A stretch of 9,023 nt of DNA from an uncultured Erysipelotrichaceae bacterium (GTDB lineage Bacteria; Bacillota_I; Bacilli_A; Acholeplasmatales; Anaeroplasmataceae), in assembly GCA_902783745.1 (NCBI GenBank), contig CACZRY010000160.1, positions 1-9,023 on the forward strand, written 5' to 3'. This document shows, one piece after another, positions 1-6,444 of the stretch. The notes under the pieces are model-generated. The model had not been told where the DNA came from and did no database searches. It saw only the letters and a list, made by a program, of their open reading frames with translations. Made by a program: the position numbers and the translations under genes. The first letter of the stretch is position 1, and each line of letters starts with the position of its first letter.

Positions 1-16
1 TGCTAGCGATAGGGAT
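1..16 (+). promoter_or_regulatory. TPP (THI-box) riboswitch, 3' end only
   Basis: The first bases (TGCTAGCGATAGGGAT) match the conserved 3' end of the thiamine pyrophosphate riboswitch, whose usual form is close to TGCCAGCGTAGGGA. The 5' part, including the CUGAGA core and the first strand of the closing helix, lies before the window, so the fold cannot be checked. The position just upstream of a thiamine transporter gene and a terminator hairpin fits a transcription-attenuating OFF switch: TPP bound, transcription stops before thiT. The match is short, but the context makes it quite secure. Confidence 0.8.
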
Positions 17-43
17 AATGTGAGATATCTTATTGTTTTAGTC

Positions 44-71
44 ATGTCCTAGCGGACATTTTTTGTTTTTT
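44..71 (+). terminator. Riboswitch expression-platform terminator
   Basis: A perfect 6-bp stem (ATGTCC 44-49, GGACAT 54-59) with loop TAGC is followed by a T-rich run (60-71, broken by one G). It lies between the riboswitch end and the thiT Shine-Dalgarno (AGGAGGG, 72-78), where an attenuator would be expected. The loop side CTAGC (49-53) is complementary to GCTAG (2-6) in the riboswitch, giving a possible antiterminator pairing. Confidence 0.75.
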
Positions 72-82
72 AGGAGGGAAAA

Positions 83-805
83 ATGAAAACAAACAAAATA
101 ACTGTCAAAGTTTTAGCAGAAATAGCAATATTTTCTGCATTGGCGCTTGCATTGGATTTCATCCAGTCAGGATATTCAAGAGGAATGTTCGTAAATGGTG
201 GTTCAATCGGTATTGCAATGGTACCTGTCTTTATTATTGCATATAGAAGAGGTTTAGTTGCAGGTTTAATTAGTGGCTTTATTGTATCTATATTACAAAT
301 GCTTGGTGGTATATTTGTAATTCCTGGTGCTACATACGATGGAGCAATGAAATTCTTCGCACCATTTACACAAATTTTATTAGATTACGTATTAGGCTAT
401 ACAGTAGTAGGTATTGCTGGTGCATTTTCTGGCAAATATAAAGAAGGCAAGACAATTAAAGAAAGAATTTTATGGATTGTTGTTGGTACTGTAATTGGTG
501 GTTTATTAAAGTATGCTTGTCATGTACTTGCAGGAGGATTATTCTGGTTAGATCCAACTGCAAAGCCTATGTTTGGTGTAACAGGTGAAACTTGGTTATA
601 TTCATTTGTATATAATGGAGCTGCATGTATTCCAAGTACTATCTTATCTACTGCGGTAATGGTATTAATAGGTGCTTTCTATCCTCAACTTTTATTAACA
701 GGTATAAAAGGTGATGGTGAGGTTTCAAAAGAAGTCGATAGTGATATATATAGTTATAAAAAAGATGAAGATGGAGAAGTATATAACAATGAAAAAACTT
801 TATAA
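83..805 (+). CDS. thiT: Thiamine transporter ThiT (ECF S component)
   Basis: This is the substrate-binding membrane subunit of an energy-coupling-factor thiamine importer. It would work with an EcfA/A'/T module encoded elsewhere. The 240-residue protein has about six hydrophobic segments (roughly 10-27, 37-55, 57-80, 93-115, 129-153, 175-207). Family-like elements include NGGSIGIAM (38-46), LLDY (99-102; an Asp where Lactococcus ThiT has its thiamine-binding Glu), H147 in KYACHVLAGGLFW, and W171...YN (177-178), which resemble the ligand-binding His, Trp, Tyr and Asn positions. The start is fixed by AGGAGGG 4 bases upstream. The upstream TPP riboswitch supports both substrate and regulation. 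Unusually, a charged tail of about 32 residues (209-240) follows the last helix; characterised ThiT proteins are about 180 residues. Its last 17 bases overlap the next gene. Confidence 0.92.
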   Translation: MKTNKITVKVLAEIAIFSALALALDFIQSGYSRGMFVNGGSIGIAMVPVFIIAYRRGLVAGLISGFIVSILQMLGGIFVIPGATYDGAMKFFAPFTQILLDYVLGYTVVGIAGAFSGKYKEGKTIKERILWIVVGTVIGGLLKYACHVLAGGLFWLDPTAKPMFGVTGETWLYSFVYNGAACIPSTILSTAVMVLIGAFYPQLLLTGIKGDGEVSKEVDSDIYSYKKDEDGEVYNNEKTL

Positions 806-1232
806 TTTATTCCTTTTAATTACATCAGTTGTTATCGCAGTTTTTTCTTTAGTTCTATTTTTAACTACATTTAACTTTGATAAAGAAGAATGGGGAACAG
901 AAGTAGGATTTGATGAAAAATATACAATTGTATTAATTGGAGCATTAGCTTTACTATTCTATTCAATTTATAAATTTGTAAAAGGCGATAATGCAAAGGT
1001 ATTATACTTTAATATATTAATGATTGTAGAATCTGCATTACTTGGATTCTATCCATTAGGTGTATTTTTCAAAACTTTAACTAAAGCAATTGAAGCTAAT
1101 AAAGATTTTAGTTATAAAGATAATCAATTCTATTTATATTTAGGAATTATAGGATTATTTGTTTTTGCAACATTCATTATTAAATATTTCCTAGATAGAA
1201 AAGAAAAAAACGAAAGTTTAGATAATAATTAA
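789..1232 (+). CDS. Unknown four-helix membrane protein
   Basis: I do not recognise this family. The 147-residue product has four hydrophobic segments (about 5-28, 45-64, 70-94, 115-135), an acidic loop between the first two (DKEEWGTEVGFDEK, 31-44), and a charged C-terminus (DRKEKNESLDNN). The frame stays open back to 711, but the ATG at 789 is preferred. It has a Shine-Dalgarno-like GGAGAAG at 773-779, and the protein then begins MKKLYNLFLLI, a normal membrane-protein start; the extra upstream residues would be hydrophilic and buried in thiT. The start lies inside the end of thiT (17-base overlap), so the two are probably translationally coupled and share the TPP riboswitch. A thiamine-linked role is an inference from context only. 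Confidence 0.8.
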   Translation: MKKLYNLFLLITSVVIAVFSLVLFLTTFNFDKEEWGTEVGFDEKYTIVLIGALALLFYSIYKFVKGDNAKVLYFNILMIVESALLGFYPLGVFFKTLTKAIEANKDFSYKDNQFYLYLGIIGLFVFATFIIKYFLDRKEKNESLDNN

Positions 1233-1236
1233 AAAA

Positions 1237-1260
1237 ATCCCGGGTAACCGGGATATTTTT
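1237..1260. terminator. Bidirectional terminator between convergent genes
   Basis: A 7-bp stem (ATCCCGG 1237-1243, CCGGGAT 1248-1254) closes a GTAA loop, a GNRA-type tetraloop. On the + strand it is followed by ATTTTT; on the - strand the A run at 1231-1237 becomes a T run. It can end both the thiT mRNA and the convergent metA mRNA. The metA stop codon (1259-1261) lies within the + strand T tract. Confidence 0.85.
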
Positions 1261-2200
1261 ATTCATCTTTAAATTTAATAATAGGATTTTTAAAATCATA
1301 AGGTGTAACCTGATATACATAATAATTTAACCAATTATAGTATATTAGGTTTGCAGTAGATCTCCATAATACATCTACATCACCAGTTTCCTCATTAAAG
1401 TAATTACAAGGATAAGGTACATCACTTCTTTTACCTAAATCTCTTTCGTATTCTTTCTTTAATGTATATTTATCATATTCTATATGGCCTAAGATAAATA
1501 ATTGCTTATTATCTGGTGTTTTAAGAATGGTAGTATGACTTTCATTATTTTCTTTATATTGTACTAAAGGTATAAGTTCATCTGGTCTACTTAATAAATC
1601 ACTTTCTTTATTATATGTATGACGTGATTGTGGAATATAGAATACATCATCAATACCATTTAATAATGGTTCATATTCAACTGACTTTTTATGTTTATAT
1701 ACTCCAAATAGTTTTTGGCTTAATGGATACTTATCAATTCCAAAGAAATGATATAATGCAGCTTGTGCCCCCCAGCATATAAACATAGAAGTAGTAACAT
1801 GAGTTTTTGAGAATTCAAATATTTCTTTTAACTCATTCCAATAATCTACTTCCTCAAATTTTAATTGCTCAACTGGTGCACCAGTAACGATTAACGCATC
1901 AAAGTTTTTATTTTTTACCTTATCAAATGTAGTATAGAATTTATCTAAGTGTGATTTTGATGTATTTTTAACTTCATGAGTTTTAGGAACAATAAATGTT
2001 ACTTCAATTTGTAATGAAGAATTTGCAAGTAATCTTGCAAGCTGTGTTTCAGTTTCAATCTTAGTTGGCATTAAATTTAATATTAAAATATTTAATACAC
2101 GGATATCTTGAGTTGATGAACGATTGGTTGACATGACAAATATGTTCTCATCTTTTAATTTTTGATATGCGGGTATGTCTTTTGGTATAATAATTGGCAT
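1259..2200 (-). CDS. metA: Homoserine O-acetyltransferase MetA
   Basis: This cytoplasmic enzyme activates L-homoserine by O-acylation, the committed step of methionine synthesis. The 313-residue protein starts with the family's typical MPIIIPKDIPA. The frame extends upstream to 2224, but AAGGAG on the minus strand sits about 9 bases before the ATG at 2200, so that start is preferred. Visible motifs are LNLMPTKIETE (41-51), VTGAPVE (105-111), nucleophile Cys142 in FICWGAQAA, and the His239/Glu241 pair in LGHIEYD. Glu111 matters: in the MetA family Glu at this position goes with acetyl-CoA, while Gly goes with succinyl-CoA, so an acetyltransferase is predicted. The gene stands alone, convergent with the thiT pair and divergent from nrdD. 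I see no SAM riboswitch or T-box upstream. Confidence 0.94.
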   Translation of the reverse strand: MPIIIPKDIPAYQKLKDENIFVMSTNRSSTQDIRVLNILILNLMPTKIETETQLARLLANSSLQIEVTFIVPKTHEVKNTSKSHLDKFYTTFDKVKNKNFDALIVTGAPVEQLKFEEVDYWNELKEIFEFSKTHVTTSMFICWGAQAALYHFFGIDKYPLSQKLFGVYKHKKSVEYEPLLNGIDDVFYIPQSRHTYNKESDLLSRPDELIPLVQYKENNESHTTILKTPDNKQLFILGHIEYDKYTLKKEYERDLGKRSDVPYPCNYFNEETGDVDVLWRSTANLIYYNWLNYYVYQVTPYDFKNPIIKFKDE

Positions 2201-2228
2201 GAAAACCATCTCCTTTTCTTTCAATATT

Positions 2229-2242
2229 ATTATAATTTTATC
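2229..2242 (-). promoter_or_regulatory. Candidate metA promoter (-10 region)
   Basis: Read on the minus strand, this stretch holds TGATAAAAT, an extended -10 (TG, one base, TAAAAT at 2240-2235), and an overlapping TATAAT (2234-2229). It lies 30-40 bases upstream of the metA ATG. No good -35 hexamer is seen at the usual distance, and such A+T-rich DNA yields -10-like strings by chance. Confidence 0.35.
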
Positions 2243-2374
2243 ACAAATCTAAATAAAATAAAGTTAAATTTATTGTTACTTATAATATAATAAATTTTTT
2301 TTATAAAAAATGGTATTTTTAGTGAAGCATAAATAAATTATTTTTCAAGGGTAATAAGAAAATTATTTAATATT

Positions 2375-2398
2375 TTATGAAAAAATAACTTTTCATAA
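2375..2398. repeat. 9-bp inverted repeat upstream of nrdD
   Basis: TTATGAAAA (2375-2383) and TTTTCATAA (2390-2398) form a perfect inverted repeat with a 6-base spacer, in the 356-base region between divergent metA and nrdD. It lies about 50 bases upstream of the candidate nrdD -10. It could be an operator for an oxygen- or nucleotide-responsive regulator, but it matches no consensus that I know. A weak hairpin is also possible. Confidence 0.5.
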
Positions 2399-2424
2399 TA
2401 AGATTTTATATTGACTAAAAAGAT

Positions 2425-2454
2425 ATGGCAAAAAGTATCCAAAATCAATATAAT
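2425..2454 (+). promoter_or_regulatory. Candidate nrdDG promoter
   Basis: A perfect TATAAT (2449-2454) is preceded at 18 bases by ATGGCA (2425-2430), a 4-of-6 match to TTGACA. Transcription would start near 2461 and give a leader of about 95 bases before nrdD. The palindrome AGTAATTACT (2455-2464) overlaps the predicted start site. Confidence 0.45.
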
Positions 2455-2487
2455 AGTAATTACTAAAAAGAAGTAAGCGAAATGAGT

Positions 2488-2544
2488 CAATTTAAAATTA
2501 TTCAGTCGTAAATTTCAGTGTTATATATATTAATGTTTAAATTG
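2488..2544 (+). promoter_or_regulatory. Leader inverted repeat touching the nrdD Shine-Dalgarno
   Basis: CAATTTAAA (2488-2496) pairs perfectly with TTTAAATTG (2536-2544) across a 39-base loop. The last base of the 3' arm is the first G of the GGAGG Shine-Dalgarno (2544-2548). If formed in the mRNA it could limit ribosome access to nrdD. The loop holds TTCAGT twice (2501-2506, 2514-2519). The stem is A+T-rich and may be weak. Confidence 0.4.
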
Positions 2545-2556
2545 GAGGAAAAAAAG

Positions 2557-4719
2557 ATGAATGTCATTAAGAGAAATGGTCAAGAGGTTCAATTTGAAGA
2601 AGACAAGATTTATAATGCCATTTGGAAGGCTAATGAATCTGTAGATAATGAAAATTTAAGATTAAGCGAAAACCAAATTAAGGTTGTAGTTGAAAAAGTA
2701 AGAAATGACTGCAACAAGATTATGCGTGCTGTATCCGTTGAAGAAATTCAAGACTTCGTAGAAGAGCATATTATGGAAGAGGGAGCTTATAAGGTTGCAA
2801 AGAACTATATTACATATAGATATCGTCATGAACTTGTAAGAAAATCTAATTCTACAGATAAGCAAATTTTAACTTTAATTGAAGGTGCAAACGAAGAGGT
2901 AAAACAAGAAAACTCTAATAAGAATCCAACTGTTGTATCAGTACAAAGAGACTATATGGCAGGAGAAGTATCTAAAGATATTACTAATCGTTTCTTATTA
3001 CCTGAAGATATTGTTAAAGCTCATAACGAAGGCTTAATCCATTTCCATGATGCAGACTATTATGCACAGCATATGCATAACTGTGATTTAGTTAATCTAG
3101 AAGATATGCTTCAAAATGGTACTGTTATTTCTGGTACATTAATTGAAAAGCCACATTCATTCTCTACTGCTTGTAATATTGCAACACAAATTATTGCACA
3201 AGTTGCATCAAGCCAGTATGGTGGACAATCAATATCTTTAGCTCATCTTGCTCCATTCGTAGATATTTCAAGAAAGAAGATCACAGCTGAAGTAAAAGCC
3301 GAAATGGAAATGGCTGGTATTAACGCTAATGAAGATTCTATTTCTAAGATTGTTGAAAGAAGATTAAAGAAAGAAATTGTTAAGGGCGTACAAACAATTC
3401 AATACCAGGTTGTTACTTTAATGACAACTAATGGTCAAGCTCCATTTATTACTGAATTTATGTATTTAAATGAAGCTAAAAATCAACGTGAAAAAGACGA
3501 TTTAGCTATGATTATAGAAGAAACTCTTCGTCAAAGAACACGTGGTATTAAGAATGAACAAGGTGTATGGATTACTCCTGCATTCCCAAAGATTGTTTAT
3601 GTATTAGAAGAAGATAACGTAACTCAAAATTCTAAATATTTCTATTTAACTGAACTTGCAGCTAAGTGTACTGCAAAACGTATGGTACCAGATTATATTT
3701 CAGAAAAAGTTATGAAGAGCCTAAAAGAAGGAAACTGTTTCCCTGTAATGGGTTGCAGAAGCTGTCTTTCAGCATGGCAAGATGAAAATGGTAAATATAA
3801 ATTCTATGGTCGTTTCAACCAAGGTGTTGTTACAATTAACCTAGTTGATGTTGCATGTAGCGCAAGAGACTTAGATGATTTCTGGCATATATTTGATGAA
3901 AGACTTGAATTATGTCATAGAGCCTTAAGATGCCGTCATGAAAGATTACTTGGTACTCCATCTGATGTTGCTCCTATCTTATGGCAGTATGGCGCAATTT
4001 CAAGATTAAAGCCAGGTGAAAAGATTGATAAGCTTTTATTCAATGGATATTCAACAATATCTTTAGGATATGCTGGTTTATGGGAAACAGTATATAAGCT
4101 AATTGGTAAAAAGCTTACTGATCCTGAAGGAACTGAATTAGGTTTAAAGATTATGCAGCATATGAATGATAAGTGTAATGAATGGAAGGCTGCAGAAAAC
4201 ATTGGTTATTCTACATATGGAACACCACTTGAATCAACAACTTATAAGTTCTCAAAGTGCTTACAAAAAAGATTCGGTATTATCCCTGGTGTAACTGATA
4301 AGAACTATATTACAAACTCTTATCACATCCATGTTACAGAAGATATTAATGCTTTCGCTAAATTAAAATTTGAATCTAAATTCCAAGCATTATCAACAGG
4401 TGGAGCTATTTCATATATTGAAGTTCCTAATATGCAAAATAATATTCCTGCAGTAATTTCTGTAATTCAATTCATCTATAACAATATAATGTATGCTGAA
4501 TTAAATACAAAATCAGATTATTGCCAGGTATGTGGATTTGATGGTGAAATTAAGATTATAACTGATGAACAAGGTAAATTAGTTTGGGAATGCCCTAACT
4601 GTGGAAATCGTGATCAAAGAAAGCTTAATGTCGCAAGACGTACATGTGGATATATTGGATCACAATTCTGGAATCAAGGTCGTACACAAGAAATAAAGGA
4701 AAGAAAGCTACATTTATAA
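2557..4719 (+). CDS. nrdD: Anaerobic ribonucleoside-triphosphate reductase NrdD
   Basis: This is the class III, glycyl-radical enzyme that reduces NTPs to dNTPs without oxygen. The start chosen is ATG 2557, with GGAGG 8 bases upstream; the frame stays open back to a GTG at 2518 that lacks a ribosome site. It gives 720 residues. An N-terminal ATP-cone (about 2-95, starting NVIKRNGQ) is the allosteric activity site. HNC (C176), MGCRSC (C400) and GRFN (N421) correspond to the Cys79, Cys290 and Asn311 set of phage T4 NrdD, which suggests the formate-dependent type. The C-terminal zinc site is C656/C659 and C679/C682 (CQVC, CPNC). The radical glycine is G698 in RRTCGYIGS. All key residues are present. 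nrdG follows after one base. I found no convincing NrdR box pair upstream. Confidence 0.97.
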   Translation: MNVIKRNGQEVQFEEDKIYNAIWKANESVDNENLRLSENQIKVVVEKVRNDCNKIMRAVSVEEIQDFVEEHIMEEGAYKVAKNYITYRYRHELVRKSNSTDKQILTLIEGANEEVKQENSNKNPTVVSVQRDYMAGEVSKDITNRFLLPEDIVKAHNEGLIHFHDADYYAQHMHNCDLVNLEDMLQNGTVISGTLIEKPHSFSTACNIATQIIAQVASSQYGGQSISLAHLAPFVDISRKKITAEVKAEMEMAGINANEDSISKIVERRLKKEIVKGVQTIQYQVVTLMTTNGQAPFITEFMYLNEAKNQREKDDLAMIIEETLRQRTRGIKNEQGVWITPAFPKIVYVLEEDNVTQNSKYFYLTELAAKCTAKRMVPDYISEKVMKSLKEGNCFPVMGCRSCLSAWQDENGKYKFYGRFNQGVVTINLVDVACSARDLDDFWHIFDERLELCHRALRCRHERLLGTPSDVAPILWQYGAISRLKPGEKIDKLLFNGYSTISLGYAGLWETVYKLIGKKLTDPEGTELGLKIMQHMNDKCNEWKAAENIGYSTYGTPLESTTYKFSKCLQKRFGIIPGVTDKNYITNSYHIHVTEDINAFAKLKFESKFQALSTGGAISYIEVPNMQNNIPAVISVIQFIYNNIMYAELNTKSDYCQVCGFDGEIKIITDEQGKLVWECPNCGNRDQRKLNVARRTCGYIGSQFWNQGRTQEIKERKLHL

Positions 4720-4720
4720 T

Positions 4721-5254
4721 ATGAATTACGGAAACGTAAAATATTATGATATTGCGAATGGGACCGGCGTTAGGACAAGCCTATTCGTATCAGGATGTAG
4801 AGTTCATTGCCCACTATGCTTTAACCAAATCACATGGGATTTTAAATATGGAAAAGAATTCACAGAAGAGGTTGAAGATAGAATAGTTGAATCATTAAAT
4901 GATGACTACATAGAAGGATTATCTATTTTAGGTGGAGAACCATTCGAACCTGAGAACCAAGAAAGACTTATATTACTTTTAAAGAAAGTAAGAAATAGAT
5001 ATAAAGATTCAAAAACTATTTGGATGTATTCAGGATACCTATTTGATAAAGACCTAAAACCAGAAGATGGAAGAAAACACACTAAATATACAAATGAAAT
5101 ATTTTCATTAATTGATATTTTAGTTGATGGTCCTTTCATTAATGAGAAAAAAAGATTAGATCTTAATTTTAGAGGTTCATCTAATCAAAGAATCATTGAT
5201 ATGAAAGAAACCTTAAAACAAGGTAAGGTAATTTTATCACCACTAAACAATTAG
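4721..5254 (+). CDS. nrdG: NrdD-activating enzyme NrdG (radical SAM)
   Basis: This radical-SAM activase cleaves S-adenosylmethionine to install the glycyl radical on NrdD. The 177-residue length is slightly above the usual size of about 155-175. The [4Fe-4S] motif CX3CX2C is at C26, C30 and C33 (SGCRVHCPLCFN). GGEP (71-74) is the SAM-binding motif, and IDILVDGPF (131-139) and RGSSNQRIID (151-160) are typical of the family. The start MNYGNVKYYDIANGTGVRTS is the standard NrdG N-terminus and lies one base after the nrdD stop. The nearest AAGGA (4696-4700) is about 20 bases away, so translation probably depends on coupling to nrdD. The TAG stop lies within the terminator stem. Confidence 0.96.
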   Translation: MNYGNVKYYDIANGTGVRTSLFVSGCRVHCPLCFNQITWDFKYGKEFTEEVEDRIVESLNDDYIEGLSILGGEPFEPENQERLILLLKKVRNRYKDSKTIWMYSGYLFDKDLKPEDGRKHTKYTNEIFSLIDILVDGPFINEKKRLDLNFRGSSNQRIIDMKETLKQGKVILSPLNN

Positions 5255-5280
5255 AGATAAGGAAGCCCCTTATCTCTTTT
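5253..5280 (+). terminator. nrdDG terminator
   Basis: A perfect 10-bp stem (AGAGATAAGG 5253-5262, CCTTATCTCT 5268-5277) with loop AAGCC is followed by a short T run and ATTTAT. It overlaps the nrdG stop codon. The U tract is short, but the stem is strong. Confidence 0.85.
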
Positions 5281-5287
5281 ATTTATA

Positions 5288-5316
5288 TTCATTTGGTTAA
5301 CATAATATGATACAAT
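5288..5316 (+). promoter_or_regulatory. Extended -10 promoter for hemW-xerD-deoB
   Basis: TGATACAAT (5308-5316) is an extended -10: TG, one base, then TACAAT (5311-5316). At 17 bases upstream is TTCATT (5288-5293), only a 3-of-6 match to a -35. It sits between the nrdDG terminator and the hemW ribosome site (AGGAG, 5331-5335), about 25 bases before the ATG. Confidence 0.6.
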
Positions 5317-5340
5317 AAATTATGTATTAAAGGAGCTTAT

Positions 5341-6444
5341 ATGAAGGGATTATATATACATATACCATTTTGTAAAAGAATATGTAGCTACTGTGATTTC
5401 CCAAAAATGGTATCAAATGACACTAATAAAACTAAATATATAAATAAGCTAATTTTAGAAATAAATTCTTATAAAAAATATTTTGATGAAATAGATACAG
5501 TATATATTGGTGGAGGAACCCCAAATTCAATTTCTTTAGAGCTTTTAGATAAGCTTCTTACATCTATTGATCCAATCTTAAAAAAATCAAAAGAATCCTC
5601 AATAGAATTAAATCCAGAATTTATAACAAATGATTTATGTATACTACTTTCTAAGCATAATATTAATAGAGTATCATTAGGAGTTGAATCTATAAACCAA
5701 AAAACTATAAAGCTTATTAATAGATGCCACAGTAAAGAAATAGTAAAAAATTCTATTTTAATGCTTAAATCAAACGGTATTACAAATATTAATTGTGATT
5801 TCATATTTGGATTTCCTTATGAGGATATAACTGATGTTAAAAATAATATAGATTTCATTAAGGAATTAGATATAACACATGTATCATATTATTCATTAAT
5901 TTTAGAAGATAAAACTATTTTTAAATACCAATATGATAAAGGCTTATTAGAATTACCTAATGATGATTTAGTTGCTGATATGTATTATTTTATTAAAAAA
6001 GAACTAAATAATATTGGATTTAATCATTATGAAATTTCTAACTTTGCAAAAGAGGGGTTTGAATCACTTCATAATCTAAAATATTGGAATGAAGAAGAAT
6101 ATATTGGATGTGGTATGGCATCTTCAGGCTTTATATCTGATATAAGGTATGAAAATTGCCATATTTTAAAAGATTATCTAGAAAATGATAACTTAATCTA
6201 TGATTCAATAAAACTTGAAATAATAGACAAAAAGAAAGAATTTATGATGATGGGATTAAGAATGATTAATGGAGTTTCAATTAAAAGATATAATATGATG
6301 TTTAATTCTGATGTTTTAACTGATTTTAAAACTGAATTAGATAAATTATTAAAAGAAGATATGATTGAAATAGAAAACGATCATATTAGAATAAAACCAG
6401 ATAAATTATTTATTGGTAATATTTGTTTTAGGGAGTTTGTATAA
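5341..6444 (+). CDS. hemW: HemW-like radical SAM protein (heme chaperone family)
   Basis: This protein belongs to the radical-SAM group once annotated as oxygen-independent coproporphyrinogen oxidase and now called HemW, a heme-binding chaperone. The 367-residue protein begins with MKGLYIHIPFC. The cluster motif CX3CX2C is at C11, C15 and C18; the next alternate position is Phe20, not the fourth Cys of true HemN. GGGTP (57-61), FGFP (156-159) and HNLKYW (244-249) follow; the last fits the HNXXYW motif that marks HemW. The segment usually close to GxGAH is here GCGMASSG (256-263), without His. AGGAG 5 bases upstream supports the start. Its stop overlaps the xerD start by one base (TAATG). No heme-synthesis gene is nearby, so its role here is uncertain. 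Confidence 0.88.
   Translation: MKGLYIHIPFCKRICSYCDFPKMVSNDTNKTKYINKLILEINSYKKYFDEIDTVYIGGGTPNSISLELLDKLLTSIDPILKKSKESSIELNPEFITNDLCILLSKHNINRVSLGVESINQKTIKLINRCHSKEIVKNSILMLKSNGITNINCDFIFGFPYEDITDVKNNIDFIKELDITHVSYYSLILEDKTIFKYQYDKGLLELPNDDLVADMYYFIKKELNNIGFNHYEISNFAKEGFESLHNLKYWNEEEYIGCGMASSGFISDIRYENCHILKDYLENDNLIYDSIKLEIIDKKKEFMMMGLRMINGVSIKRYNMMFNSDVLTDFKTELDKLLKEDMIEIENDHIRIKPDKLFIGNICFREFV

Noticed and set aside
711..788. Upstream ATG at 711 as the start of the unknown membrane gene
   Set aside because: It would add 26 hydrophilic residues inside thiT; the ATG at 789 has a Shine-Dalgarno-like GGAGAAG and begins a typical membrane protein.
2201..2224. Start of metA at 2224
   Set aside because: The ribosome site AAGGAG lies within this stretch, and the family N-terminus MPIIIPKD begins at 2200.
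2518..2556. GTG at 2518 as the nrdD start
   Set aside because: There is no ribosome site before it, while GGAGG sits 8 bases before ATG 2557, where the ATP-cone sequence begins.
2201..2556. SAM riboswitch or T-box for metA, or NrdR boxes for nrdD
   Set aside because: No S-box or T-box core sequences are visible. CAATATAATAGT (2446-2457) only loosely resembles an NrdR box (one base too long) and has no properly spaced partner.
3936..4202. Antisense open frame within nrdD, with similar ones at 2662-2865, 4906-5139, 5469-5804 and 7180-7362
   Set aside because: Each lies fully opposite a well-supported gene, lacks a convincing ribosome site and shows no recognisable domain.
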